Shown: positions 1 to 10,977 of the stretch, in pieces
How the letters are laid out: each line of letters starts with the position of its first letter
Position numbering within the stretch: position 1 is the stretch's first letter
Source of the DNA: Zopfochytrium polystomum
Lineage: Eukaryota > Chytridiomycota > Chytridiomycetes > Chytridiales > Chytridiaceae
Length of the DNA: 64,000 bases
Direction of reading: 5' to 3'
Assembly: GCA_025765615.1 (NCBI GenBank)
Contig: JAIVFJ010000143.1
Span: forward strand, 112,128-176,127
Translations under genes and position numbers: made by a program
The notes under the pieces: model-generated
Databases searched by the model: none
Seen by the model: the letters and a program-made list of their open reading frames with translations, nothing else
What the model was told of the DNA's origin: nothing

Positions 1-1221
1 CGTTCGTCGGGTCGACAGAATGCACGACGTGCAACGCGTCGCCGTTCAGCAGCGTCTACGACCATGACGCGAGTGAGTACGCCCTCCTCGAAGACGACCC
101 GCCCTACGCGCTGCTTTGTGAGTTTTATTTTTTTTTTATTTTTTTAAATTTTTTTTGTGGGTTGTCTCTCCTTTGTCTGCATGCTTTTCCCACTTTGGTG
201 CTCACACAACCCCATTGCCCAACACTCACACATTTTCACCAACCCAACAGACAACGACAACGGCGTCGTCGGGCGCGACCTCGACTACTACGGCACGACG
301 ACGTACGACCTATTCCGCCTGTCCGCCTTCGGCCTCTCCGACACATTCATCGACTTTACCGAGCTACTCAACGCGTCGACGTCCACCACCTCCTTCGACG
401 CGGCGGACGGTACCATCGGGCTGGGGCTGCCGTCCAACAGCGACCTCGCGCCCGAGGACTCGCTGCAGCCGTTCCTCCTGCAAGGATCCAACTACGTCCC
501 CTGGTTCGCGGTGACGGTTGCGTCGGACCTGACGAGCGCCACGATCCGTTTCGGCGGCAGCGGTGACGACGACGGCGACGCAGACGACGCCGTCGCCGAG
601 ATCTCGGCGGCGGGCGGCGGGTCCGCGGCGTACTGGGTCTACGTGGGGTCCGTCTACTCCGACGACGACGACAACGACGACGACGGCGGCGACTTTTCGG
701 CGTGGGTGGAGGAGAGCGGGTTGTGGGCGCTGGCGGTGGACGCTGTTGCGGTTGTGGGCGGGCGGTGGGACGCCGCGGCGGGGGACGAGTACGCGGCGGT
801 GGTGGATATGGTGGAGTTGTACTTGGACACGGACGCGGCGGTGGTGCGGCCGTTCGCTTACGTGGGGACTGCTGACGCGGTCGGCGTGTTGCCCGGGGAC
901 GCGCTGGACGAGGTGGCGGGGCGGCTGCGGGGCGCGGCGTACGACGACGACGGGGTGCTGCGGGCGCCGTGCAGCGCCGCCGACGTGGACGGCGACGCGC
1001 CGGGGATCGTGTTCTGGTTCGCGAGCGGCCTCGCCGTCACGCTGGGCGCGTCGTCGTACCTGGTGCCGTTCAACGGGACCGCGTGCTCTGTCGCTTTCTA
1101 CGCTGACCCGTCGACTGACGTGTACCCCGTGCTCCCGCTGCATGCGATGCGTGGTATCGCCACCGTGTTCGACTTGGAAGAGAAGCGCGTCGGGTTTGTC
1201 CTCGCGCCGCCGTCGTACTAG
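1..1221 (+). CDS. Pepsin-fold (family A1-like) aspartic peptidase homologue, 5' end outside window
   Basis: Two exons are visible: 3-117 (enters in frame 3, donor GTGAGT) and 251-1221 (acceptor CCAACAG), joined in phase to read LLYNDNGVVGRD. The fold is recognisable from the N-lobe end (FVGSTECTTC), DGTIGLGLPS, TIRFGG, the C-lobe region AAVVDMVELYLD, CSVAFYADPS and the terminal TVFDLEEKRVGF, the usual A1 order. Where active enzymes have D-T/S-G in the C-lobe, this protein has D-M-V, and its paralogue at 47.4 kb has S-M-D in place of the N-lobe D-T-G. It may therefore be a catalytically inactive pepsin-like protein. Asp-rich loops are inserted at 567-594 and 661-690. No C-terminal membrane anchor is seen. 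The N-terminus and any signal peptide lie upstream of the window. Fold assignment is fairly secure; activity is doubtful. Confidence 0.75.
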
Positions 1222-1382
1222 GTGGTCTACCACTCTGGTGACGGTGCACATCCACCTCGCCCCCGTGCTTGTTGGGGGGGTCAAGAGCGAAGCACAGAAC
1301 CGTGGCAGTTCAACGAAATTCATATATTCCTTATTCGCGGACCGAATAAATCTGAAACAATATCAATATTCAAAAAGATGGG
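1..1382 (+). repeat. Segmental duplication, copy 1 (partner 47446-48770)
   Basis: This stretch matches 47446-48770 through the exons, the T-rich intron and the 3' flank, ending after the shared AACAATATCA sequence. The copies differ by scattered substitutions, a short deletion near the exon-1 donor and small indels. The left boundary is cut by the window edge. Confidence 0.85.
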
Positions 1383-2029
1383 AAGGGGAAGAACATGTTG
1401 AATTATAAGCTAACTTCAAGTGAAAGCGATGTGACTCTGTCACAGCGGTTTCTCAAAACAACTAATTATTCTAGTCCCCAGTTACTATTCCTTCTCCTTT
1501 CCTTTATCATTTATCTCCATCATCACTGCATAGCAAATAGGTGTCTCTTCGTTATTACGTCATACTGAGCACAGCTCCACGTTGTTGAGCGCAGTTCCAT
1601 GTGATAGGAAATGGGATTGCATTACAGCAGCATTTATCAATGCAGTTTTGCATATGGTCATTAACAGAAAATACTGTGAGCAAATAGTGAGCAACTTGTG
1701 TCAACTTGTGCACCACAGTTTCAACCTCTTCAGTCTCCCACCACCTTAGTAGTCAACCTCTGCAGCAACCCGAAGCTCCTACTTACTTCATATTATTTTC
1801 TGTTCCATTTCAGTCATCCCGCATCCCACCGATTCAGCAAGCAAACAGAACAGCAACAACACGTGTGAAAGGAAACTTAAACAGACGCGCTGGGCCACCA
1901 CCACTACCACTACCTGCATTACCAACACACTCAGTTTTTGTCCCCACGCGTCCACCGCCGCCTACAACGCTTTTAGCAGTGGGGAGGACGTTTTGACAGT
2001 CTTTTTTTGTTGCAGAAGCGTCGTGGAAC
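1222..2029. other. No gene seen; 3' flank and repeat-rich spacer
   Basis: AT-richer DNA after the peptidase gene. The small open frame at 1706-1996 has no recognisable domain. I see only the transition from GC-rich genic DNA into the retroelement relic. Confidence 0.5.
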
Positions 2030-4336
2030 CAGCAGAATCAGTCATTCAAAGCATCAGCCACATTGGAACCCTGAAGGTCGCGAATTTGATTCTCTACTTC
2101 TTTCAATTGCCTTTGGAATCGCTTACCGACTCAGGGAAGAGCTACTTTCGTTCTTTCTAACTACCAAATTGCTTGTTTCTCGACATCCTCCTTGCAGGAT
2201 AGCAGCTGTCCACACTCCTACTGAAAATATTGTTTATATTTCACTCCATGGAGACAATGCTCGATACTCTGGTTACTATATTCCAATCACTATCGGTGAA
2301 CTTTGCATTTCATTCCCTGGTACCCTGGATGAGAACGCAACTACAAATGGAATTATTCGAGAGTGATATGGATGGAGACGTGGCAATGACAAATCTGGAG
2401 CCCAGCACCACCGCTGTGGCAAGCGCACCGCCACAGGGGTAAGATTATGATACAAACTTTGAATGGTAAACTTTCCAAAGTAAGGCAACCACATCTCTGA
2501 GCTTCTTCAACTGCAAATCTCTGACCATGTTCCGATGACATACAACCTTATAGTTGAGCTCTGTGATCCATGCAGTATTACAAACCCTATGATGATTCGC
2601 TCAATAATCAATGACTACAAAATGTCAAGATGGATGACGATGAAGAATCTGAAGCATACTTTGGTTGTTTCATGGCTGCTTTCAAGAAAGTTGCTGGCCT
2701 TGCCTCCAACAGCCACCACAAACTTCTTCACCAAACTGAGTCATTTGTCAATGCCGAAATTGTATTCAACACAGGGCTCAGTCAATCTTTGAAAGACCTT
2801 GGCGCTGTAAACTTTTTCATTACTTCTGGCCGTACTAACCATATAGGTCAACTTCACAATGAATTCAAGATTGTTATTGCCAACCTTGAATATGACAGTC
2901 AACGTCAGCAACTTCTCGCCACCCTGCAGCGCCAACATGCCTTCAGCATTCCCAGCTCCAGCCGCACTGAACTTGTTCATTACTCTTCCAGTAACGCTGC
3001 TGCAGCCTTCCGAGGTCGCAGTCGAGGCTTTGGACGAGGCAGATATGGTCCCCGTTACCGCAGCACCTTCTGTCCTCCATGCTTCCAACCTCGCCCACAC
3101 CCATACACCTGCAATTCTTTCCCCACAAGCACCAGAAACTACCCCAACAGTTGCCACAGTCTCTCTTTCAGATGGGGCTGTCCCCAATGCCCACCACGTA
3201 TGATTACTCAAGGCGGTTCCGGATGTGGTGGCTCCAGTTCCAGTCAACCTTCTTTTTGTTGGGCAGTAGCTTCAGGGATAGTGGTTGTGGACGCAACCGA
3301 GCCGGTCCAAGTTCTGGTCCAGCTCCTGGCATGTGCTGCCAATGTGGCCAATTTGGTTATCAAGCTCAATATTGCACACAAACTCTTTCCACGGAACGGC
3401 AGCAACAACTGGAACAGGAATATCAAACCTTTCTTGCACAGCAAGAACAATAAATTGCCTTTGCACAGCAAGCTTTCCTGGCTCAAACCTCATCGGGTTT
3501 GTCAGAACCCCAATGGGATGCGGCGATGAAGTATGCTGATATGGATTCACAGTTTGACTAACTATGGATACTGTGATGCAGACGACTCAGGGGATTATTT
3601 AATTGGCCTGGGAACGAACCAGGCACACAAAGCAGCACTCCCTGCACAACCGACAGCTTCTCCCCCGATTCATTTTCCTTTTATTATTGATTACAGCTGC
3701 GCTCTAACACTTGTCCAGGATTTTTCATACTTCAATCCAAAAACCTTTGTGTAGAAAACCACCACCATCAAAGTCGCGAAGGAAAACATTACTGTCAACC
3801 CTGTTGGTCATGGACCAATTACCCTTCAGCTTTCAACATCATCACATTGCCAAAGCCCTGCACGCACCAGCTGCTGGATTCAAATTACTGGGGGCGAATG
3901 ACCTGATTGCAATTGGCCTGTACTTCTACTGCCTTGACTTTGGTCCTGGTGTTATTCGCAAACGTGGTGCTACACTGGATGATGACTTTGATGTTCTTCT
4001 TATGAAGGTTGCATATGGACTCAATTGGTTACCTCCCGCAGACAACATGTCTGCAAACTTTTCCAAGTCGCTTATGGCCCTCATTGCTGTGAAATACCTT
4101 AGACTCTTTGAGCCAGCGCCTTCGAATCTTGAACAACAACTGATCTCCAATGCCCACCCAGCGGAGGATTAGATCACAACAACCCGCTTGCATCAGCGTC
4201 TTGGACACCCCTGCTTCAGCGACTTCGCTTCATGCAGCAACGCAACACAACAGCAGACTTCCCGATGTTGAACTATCAGATTTTGAGCACTGTGAAGCAT
4301 GTATGACATGTTAAAGCACTCACACATCAGCAAAAC
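2030..4336 (+). pseudogene. Decayed Ty1/copia-type retrotransposon (gag to integrase zinc finger)
   Basis: Pieces of a copia polyprotein occur in the expected order but in different frames with stops. A gag-like segment lies at 2630-3060 and ends in an RG-rich patch (FGRGRYGPRYR). A CCHC zinc knuckle lies near 3331-3373, read as CCQCGQFGYQAQYC, so its His has become Tyr. A protease-like site near 3685-3725 reads IIDYSCALTLVQDF, where active copies have D-S/T-G. A stretch like the region before integrase (LLGANDLIAIG) is near 3880. The GAG-pre-integrase HHCC finger spans 4187-4312 (LHQRLGHPCFSDF, then FEHCEACMTC). No integrase core or reverse transcriptase follows, because the copy is cut at about 4336 by unrelated NACHT sequence. 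It is non-functional. Family assignment rests on the order of motifs. Confidence 0.7.
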
Positions 4337-4746
4337 TTGAGTTCACGAGAGATTTCCTGAGGTCCTTGCATGCTGAACCACATGTGGTTGAAGAGGGATC
4401 CAAATTGCTCGTGTCGAAGTCTGCTGGAATTTTGTTTGGCTTGTGACTGCTTGCACATTTTTGAAAAAGTCGCAGAACGAAGACATCAGTTTGGAACAAA
4501 TTGAGGATCTTCCTGAGGGTGACAAGATGGATGGAAGCATAGACAGGATGTATGACAGGATCTTCTCTGGCATTGTCTGCCACAAAGAGCCATTTGGAGG
4601 TTGCGCTCAAGGCAGTGCTCTCCATCATTTTATTTGCATATGAACCTTTGACTGCAGCAGCACTAGTCTCTCTGTTAGACACCAAAGACCCAGAAAATGT
4701 GAGGAGATGCATCCACATGCTTGATCCAATCATAGTGCTTGATGGG
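4337..4746 (+). pseudogene. Truncated duplicate of the NACHT region of the NLR gene at 51919-52334
   Basis: About 410 bases are nearly identical to the coding strand of the TIR-NACHT-WD40 gene, from codons reading EFTRDFLRSL to the DPIIVLDG segment. Small indels break the frame, for example the lost base before the CTGCTTGC stretch near 4440 and the CAG missing before the CHKEPFG segment. Both ends are abrupt: copia sequence on the left, unrelated sequence ending near an LTR-like repeat on the right. It cannot encode a functional domain, but it records copying of the NLR gene or of a now-absent paralogue. Confidence 0.9.
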
Positions 4747-4820
4747 ACAAGGCATAGTCTTCATTATTGTGAAGATGTGCCTGGGTGTGCCCTCTTTGCT
4801 TCTTGCTTCTGATCCCCCCT

Positions 4821-5033
4821 TGTCAGGAACAGGGCAGGACAGGGCAAGGCCGACAAGGAGCTAAGAGGAGTGATGATTGAATTGTAAACAATAATTCACT
4901 TGAGGGATGGCACAGGTCCCCCATCCCTCTTTATATACTCTTTGAGAGGCTTCATTGTCAAAGCTCAAGGACAGTTCCAGAAAGGACAATTACCAATGAT
5001 ACCAATGATCCAATGATACCAACAAGACAAGTC
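4821..5033 (-). repeat. LTR-like repeat A, minus-strand copy
   Basis: The reverse complement matches 40891-41104 over about 210 bases: a start near GACTTGTCTTGTTG, a TATA-type element (plus-strand 4929-4937), the block GTGAATTATTGTTT and an end at CCTGTTCCTGACA. An internal TATA box and a CA end fit a solo LTR. No partner LTR, primer-binding site or internal domain could be assigned. Confidence 0.6.
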
Positions 5034-7538
5034 GGGAAATCTGGTAACAATGCTGGAGGTGCAAGAGGCAGCAAGCTCCAGGGAGCGGCACTAAGTGCAG
5101 CACTCCAATCCAACTGAAGATGACAAGAGAGTGGGGATGAAAGTGGCCAGACCCCAGTCTGTTGGAGCCACCACCATGGAGCAAGGCTCCCTCTCTGTCA
5201 AAAACAAGCTTTAAGTTGGAGGGAGTTGGACACAGAGGGCAAACACAAGGAACAGTTAGTGTGCAGAGGTGTCTGTTGAATTAAATCAGAACTGTTTTCC
5301 ACTTAACAGGACCAGACACAACTTGTCTCACTCCAAGGAGAAGTTCCAACTCAATCCAAGGAGGGGGCACACAGGGCTGGGAGACAGTGGGACTCTTCTT
5401 ACTTCATCCTACTAGGACACAGACATCTGCTTCACCAAGCCAGAGGAATTCCCTATCTTAGAAGCAAGGAAGGTTAACACCCACTCCCTCACCCAAATGT
5501 GGCACCATGACATCACAGGCATTAATCTGAGAGAAAGAGGGTCTGAACCCAGTGAAGACCAGGCCCACCAGAGGCCACAGGAGCCAACAACCAGGGAGGA
5601 GGGGGCACACCTGACCAGCCAGCTCATTCATATCACCTTGAGAGACCTGGATTTGACTAGGTGTATTGACAGGAACCTAGGCACCACCACAGATTTACCC
5701 TCCATCCTTCCATCACCAAGTGGCTCCTACCCAGTCCAACTCAAGTAGCATGCAGAAATGGTGAGGTCCACTGGGGCTTGAACCCAGCACACTGCCATGA
5801 TGGCCAAGAGGACTCCAACCTCCTGTCACACACCAGGGGACTGCTACCCCCAGCTCTACATACAGTCAGGAAGAAAAGGGCAGGCAAGGGACTTCAGGCA
5901 CAGGTTCACACAGTCAACAAGATGAGGGGCAGCTGCTTAAATAGGAAAGGGTTGGAATCACCAGGGAGGACGGAAAAAGGAGGGAAAACACATACAAAAA
6001 ACAGCAAAACAATAAATAAAATAGAAAAGAAAAGAATGGAAGGAGTGAATCACCAAGAAATGGGGCTGAGCCAGCCAAACAAGGAAGATAGCCCAGAGAA
6101 TCATGGGGCATTTCTTGGCAAACAGAGTGGAGAGGGCTGGCAAGAAATGATTGGTGCAGATAAGAAGACAGTCACTCTCAGCCACACAAGAAAGAAAAGA
6201 CACAGACAGAGACAACAAGGAAGAAATAAAGGAGAAAACAGGAAAAACAGGAAAAACAGGATATAAATTACTAATTGGAAAATTGAGTAAAAATCACCAA
6301 TTAAAAAGATAAAGGAAACCCTGTGATCTCATACCCTTTTTATGAGGCATTACATCATGGTAGCAGGTGGTAGAGCTTGTTAGCTCTGCCAACATCTTGT
6401 TAACTCAGTCCATCTGGGCTTAGCACTTCTCCCACAGAAGTGTTTCATTCCTTAGTCATTTCCAAAAGTGAGGGGCCATTGGCCAGGCATAGTAGGACTT
6501 TGCATTTCTGCTCAGTCTGTCAACTAGCATGTCTTAAACTTGGCACCTTCCCAATTGAAGGGAGCGCTCTAACCACTGAGCAAGGGAGCCTTGTATCCAC
6601 AATTAGAATTAAGACTGAGTCTTTCTGTCTGTAACATCGCCAATTATAAATAATTATAGTAGAGCTCAGAGGCAGACAGATGGAGCCAGCCGGAGGCTGT
6701 ATGGAAGCCCAATAAATAATAAGAGAGTAGGAATCCAAGCCTAGTCATGTTTTGCCAGCAAAACGTGGATTGAGATGGGGTGGTAATCCTCACAATTACC
6801 AGTTAAAAAGTGGGTATACACTTAATTTATTTGAGGTCACAGGCTCGACAGCCTATCGTCCTCACAAAAGTATTTACTGCCCTATCAGAAAGAGGGATTG
6901 ATCCCAGACCCAGTTCGTTACACTTTCCTTACAGTTTGCAAAATACACAGTACACCCTCCAGCCACGAGTTTTTCAATGCCGCCGGCCCGCCGCTCAGTT
7001 AGACCTTCTTCTCGTCTCCTTCGCCCCCAAAAAAAGGATAAAGGATAAAGCAGCATTGCAGCACCCTTTTTTCGTTTCTGCTAAAGATTTTTTTTTCGTT
7101 TCAAGGAGGTCCTTGGGCGGGGAGGTGGAGGGTGCAAGAGTCAATTACGTCAGCCAAAGAAAGCCGCCGCGTGGGGCACGGGGCAAAACGTGAATAGCGA
7201 CACTAAGTATTAAAAAAAAAGAAAACCACACACAGAAATGATACGGCTGGTTGGTGAGGGGGTTGAGGTCGAGGTCGAGAGCATCTAGGGACGGAAAAAA
7301 GCGCAGGCCAAGGGAAAAACACAAAGACGTTTGAAGAGAGAAAAAAATCCAAGAAAAAAATATCTCAGCAACATACTTTTGGCCAAAAGGAAACAAAAAC
7401 TACAACAAACAAAAAAAAACGCCGTGAGGTCGATTTTCTTTCTTACAGGGAGGGTAACAAAAGGATGAGGAACAAGTGACAAATGAGACGAGTAGTGCGT
7501 GAAAGGGGGGAGAAACGAGCAGACCTGTGCGGTTCAGC
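5034..7538. other. Gene-poor repeat-derived spacer
   Basis: About 2.5 kb without a convincing gene. Open frames at 5497-5748, 5778-6266 and 6810-7193 have low-complexity or compositionally biased translations and no domain. Motifs like a tRNA B box in antisense (near 5775 and 6890) and the tRNA-like stretch listed separately suggest SINE remains. From about 7200 the DNA becomes the A-rich 3' flank of the glycosidase gene. Confidence 0.5.
6525..6592 (-). other. tRNA-like (A-box) segment, tRNA relic or SINE head
   Basis: On the minus strand this reads GGCTCCCTTGCTCAGTGGTT and on into AGAGCGC. That is a good acceptor start, D-arm and A box, followed by a pairing anticodon stem around TTCAATT. 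The T arm is degenerate (AAGTTTAAGAC instead of GGTTCGANTCC) and the 3' acceptor strand does not pair with GGCTCCC. A functional tRNA is therefore unlikely; a tRNA-derived SINE or pseudogene fits better. Confidence 0.45.
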
Positions 7539-9242
7539 TCAGTAGTATCCGTAAAAGCCGACCTTGTCGTTCGCGGATCCCGACCTGCCCGACAGCGCGA
7601 CGATGCGCATTCCAGCGGGTGGGGTGTTTGTGTAGCACTGGCTGGTGGTGGTTCCAATGTCGATGGACGAGCCGTCCGTCATCTTAAACTGCACGTAAAA
7701 CACGCGGCGGCCGCCGCCGTACTGGCCGATGCACGAGATGGTGCTCGCGACGTTGACGCCGGGCGCGAGGGTGATGGACTTTGTTGCCGAGGTGCCGACG
7801 TCGCCGTGGACCGAGGTGTACGTGTCCGAGGAGCGAGCGTCGGCGTAGGTGATTGCGATCTGGTCGACCCTGGTGCCGCCGGCGAGGAAGATCTTTGAAA
7901 TGCGGGCGTTGCGGCCATAGGCGCCGACCCACCACGAGTCGTCGTACGGGTCTCCACCCGTGGCGCTGCCTTGCTCGCCGGACGCCCAGAGGTCGGTCGT
8001 GACGTTAAGGCCGTTGCCCGAGTAGCCGTAGGTGCTGTTGACCTTGTTTGTGCGGTAGAGCGCGTCGACAAAGGTGGAGGACATGCCGAGGCCTTCGGCG
8101 CCGTACCCGACGCCCGTGTCCGGGTTCCACATTTCCCAGACGCCGTTGACGGAGATGGCGGCGGCCCAGCGGTCGACGGCGGCGGAGGCAATGTCCGGGC
8201 GGTTTCCGGTGGTGAGGAGGGCGTGCACCACAAACCAGTTGGTGAATCCCCAGCTGGGGCCGCGCCAGAGGAGGTTGTAGACGTACTTGGGGTGGTAAGT
8301 CGACTCGGCCTTGCTGACGGACGGGAACGGGTACGCGGTCCAGAACTTGTTGGGGTCGATAATGTCGGCGATGATGGCCGACCGCTGGTCGCTGGTGAGG
8401 GAGCGGAGGAGGAGCGGGAACAGCGACTGTATTGTCTGCACGGAGGACGACTTGAACGAGCCGTCCTGGTCCTTGAAGGTGGTGACAAAGCGTTTCAGAG
8501 AAGCGTCCCACATGCGTGACTTGATGGCGGCCTCGTGGGCGGCGTTTTTGGCGTAGTACTTTGCGGCTTGAACTGGGTCGTACTGGGAGGCGAGGTCGCC
8601 CAGCACACCCCAGCCGGCGGCGACGAGGGTGTTGATGGCAATGTCCTGCACGACAAACCAGTTTGCCGTGATGGAGGACTCTGCCGACTGTCTGGCCAGA
8701 ATCGCAGTGTAGTTGTTGTTCCACGTGTTTGCATAGTACGACTGCAGCTCGGGGAACTTCAAGTACAGGATGGGATAGTCGACGAGGTCGCTGCCAGTGG
8801 GGGTAAAGTGCCAGGCGGCGTCGTAGGCGGGGGACGCGTCGATGCCCGTCTCCCACGGGTGGACGGTCACGACGAGGCCGTCGCCGAGATCCCTCGTGTT
8901 GCGCCACCAGTCGAGGTACGCGGCGACTTTGGGGACCTGCTCCTTGAGGAAGGTGACGTCGCCTGTGTTGTTGAAGATGGTCTGGAGGGCCCACGGGATG
9001 GTCGGCATCTGCGAGACGCTGTTTCCAGACCCCGAGGGCCACGATATTTCCTCGGGCACCATGCCGTTCGCGACCTGGAGCAGCCGGAGGGGCAGCAGCA
9101 GGAGCAACAGCAGAAGCAGAAGCAGCGAGCATCGTCGGGGGTTGATATTGTCGTTGTTGTTGTAGTTGTTGTTGTTGGTGAAGGGAGGGGATTGTTAGTA
9201 TTTTGTAGTTGGGCGGAACGAAGTAGAGGGAGCGAGTGGAGT

Positions 9243-9273
<31 letters not shown>

Positions 9274-9939
9274 AGTGTGTAGTGTGTGAACGGTGACGTG
9301 TTCACATTGAAGGGAGGGTTATGTTTGTTGCGCGGTTGCCGGAGTTGGGAGGGGCTGGTGCTCCTCCTCGATCGGTTGTTGGTGTGTGTGTCATTCCTCT
9401 TCCGAACACGTGTGTCCGCGGCGCGTGTTCGTCCCCCTCTGCGACTGTCCCTCTCTCTCTCTCTCTCTTCGGTCACTCTCTCGCTCTTTGGCTCTCTCGC
9501 TCTTTCGCTATCTGTCTGTCTCCCCCTCTCGCGGACTCCCCAAGCTTCCCGTCTCCGCACCTCACTCACACCTCACCTGCGCAGCCATCAGCGTCCTAAA
9601 CTCGGTGATGGCGTCGTCGACGTTGCGGTGCGTGTTTGCAATGATGGCGCCGCACGAGTCCCACAGCCACTGGCCGGCGCCGTACTTGAACAGCGACGGC
9701 TGCGTAAAGTAGTATGGGCTGCCCGAGTTGGCCGTGCCCTTGTTGGCCTGCCGCTGCAGGTACGAGTACGCAGAGTAGATCTGCGTCGCGTGTGTCGGGC
9801 AGAACTGCGTCTCGCTGCCCTCGGTTGTGCCGCCGTCGCTGGCCCCCGCAGAGACGCCCGCAGGCGCGCTGCTGCCGACGAGGAGGAGGGCCGCGAAGGC
9901 GGCTGCTGCTGCTGCTGGGCTGGCGTAGGAGACGCGCAT
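7539..9939 (-). CDS. Secreted six-hairpin glycosidase (GH63-like) with C-terminal jacalin-type lectin domain
   Basis: Two exons, 9577-9939 and 7539-9074 (donor GTGAGG, acceptor CTGCTCCAG, phase 0), give 632 residues. The chosen start at 9939 opens a signal peptide: MRVSYA, then an Ala-rich hydrophobic run ending near GVSA. The catalytic (alpha/alpha)6 region shows family landmarks in order: WLWDSCGAIIANTH, FRTLMAAQ, HPWETGIDASPAYD (likely general-acid Asp region), YNLLWRGPSWGFTNW and MWNPDTGVGYGAEG. From about residue 490 a jacalin-like domain follows (DDSWWVGAYGRNARISKIF, VDQIAITYADA, GRRVFYVQF). It should act outside the cell or in the secretory path on a glucoside or glycan, with the lectin aiding binding. 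The substrate cannot be told; relatives include mannosyl-oligosaccharide glucosidases and glucosylglycerate-type hydrolases. The gene is intact. Confidence 0.85.
9247..9278. repeat. (GT)n microsatellite
   Basis: About 15 GT units inside the only intron of the glycosidase gene. Confidence 0.9.
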
Positions 9940-10049
9940 ATGGGTGGATGGGGTTGTGTGTGTGTGTGTGTGCGCAATCAATCAACTGCAATCAATAAAA
10001 TCTATCGGTCAGTCTCGCGGTGCTTGGATGCAAGCGGGTGTGTAATCGG

Positions 10050-10057
10050 CTTTATAG
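10050..10057 (-). promoter_or_regulatory. Candidate TATA box of the glycosidase gene
   Basis: The minus strand reads CTATAAAG about 110 bases upstream of the chosen ATG at 9939. The position suits a TATA element with a leader of roughly 80 bases. This is inferred from position only. Confidence 0.4.
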
Positions 10058-10140
10058 CCCGTGTCGGAAGAAACTTGGGTGTTTGTCTGTCTGTCTGTTG
10101 GGGGCCTCCTCTCTCTTTTCTCTGTCTGGCAGGCCACTGG

Positions 10141-10176
10141 CCCGTCTCTCTCTCTCTCTCTCTCTCTCGCTCTCTG

Positions 10177-10207
<31 letters not shown>

Positions 10208-10249
10208 CTCTCTCTCTAACTCCCTCCACCCTCCCTCTCTCTCGCTCTG

Positions 10250-10293
<44 letters not shown>

Positions 10294-10317
10294 TCACTCT
10301 CTCTCTCTCTTGCTCTT
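10141..10317. repeat. Compound (CT)n/(AC)n microsatellite
   Basis: Pyrimidine-rich CT runs flank a pure AC run (about 10183-10204). They lie upstream of the glycosidase promoter on the other side from the gene. Confidence 0.9.
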
Positions 10318-10946
10318 CCTTTTTTCCCCCGTTTTCCCGCTCCGCACGGCATGCAATTTTGAAGCCAAACGTGGAGTCAGCTGGCACCTTTTGCTGCAGG
10401 CTGCCACGCAGCTTGCTTGCCGTGTGCAACCAACCAAACCATGCCACAACAACAACACTCGGCTCTTGGCGGCGCCGATCGGCCGTGCAAATGAATGAAT
10501 GAAACGATTATGCCATATGTCTGCGCCTATCTGCAGCAAAAGTGAAAAGAGAGAAAAAAAAATTTTCTTTTCCTTTTTTCTCCCGCGCAGCAAGCATTTC
10601 TTTTCGTTTCTTTTCTTTATTTTTTCTTTTTTTGTGAAAACGGACAATTTATTTCCATTGCAGCTCAATGAAAAATTCAGCTGCGCGTGATGGTTTACAG
10701 CTTGTTTGTTTTGTTGTTTGGACCTTTATGGATGGTCACGCAGCGCACGCGCGGGCGCGAACGTGCGCCAGCTGAGGGGGGTACCCGACAGACAGACAGA
10801 CAGACACACTCAACGAACAGGGTTGATTGGCGGATCGTGGCGCGCGGAGCCGGAACTGAAAACAAACCCTCCATGGACCGACGAGGAAGCGTGCCGTCAC
10901 CGTCCGCCTCGCTGGAGGACCCCGCCTTGAGATGGGGGGATATTGC

Positions 10947-10977
<31 letters not shown>

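Noticed and set aside
9286..10362. Long plus-strand open frame rich in Ser/Leu
   Set aside because: Produced by CT/GT microsatellites and antisense of the glycosidase exon.
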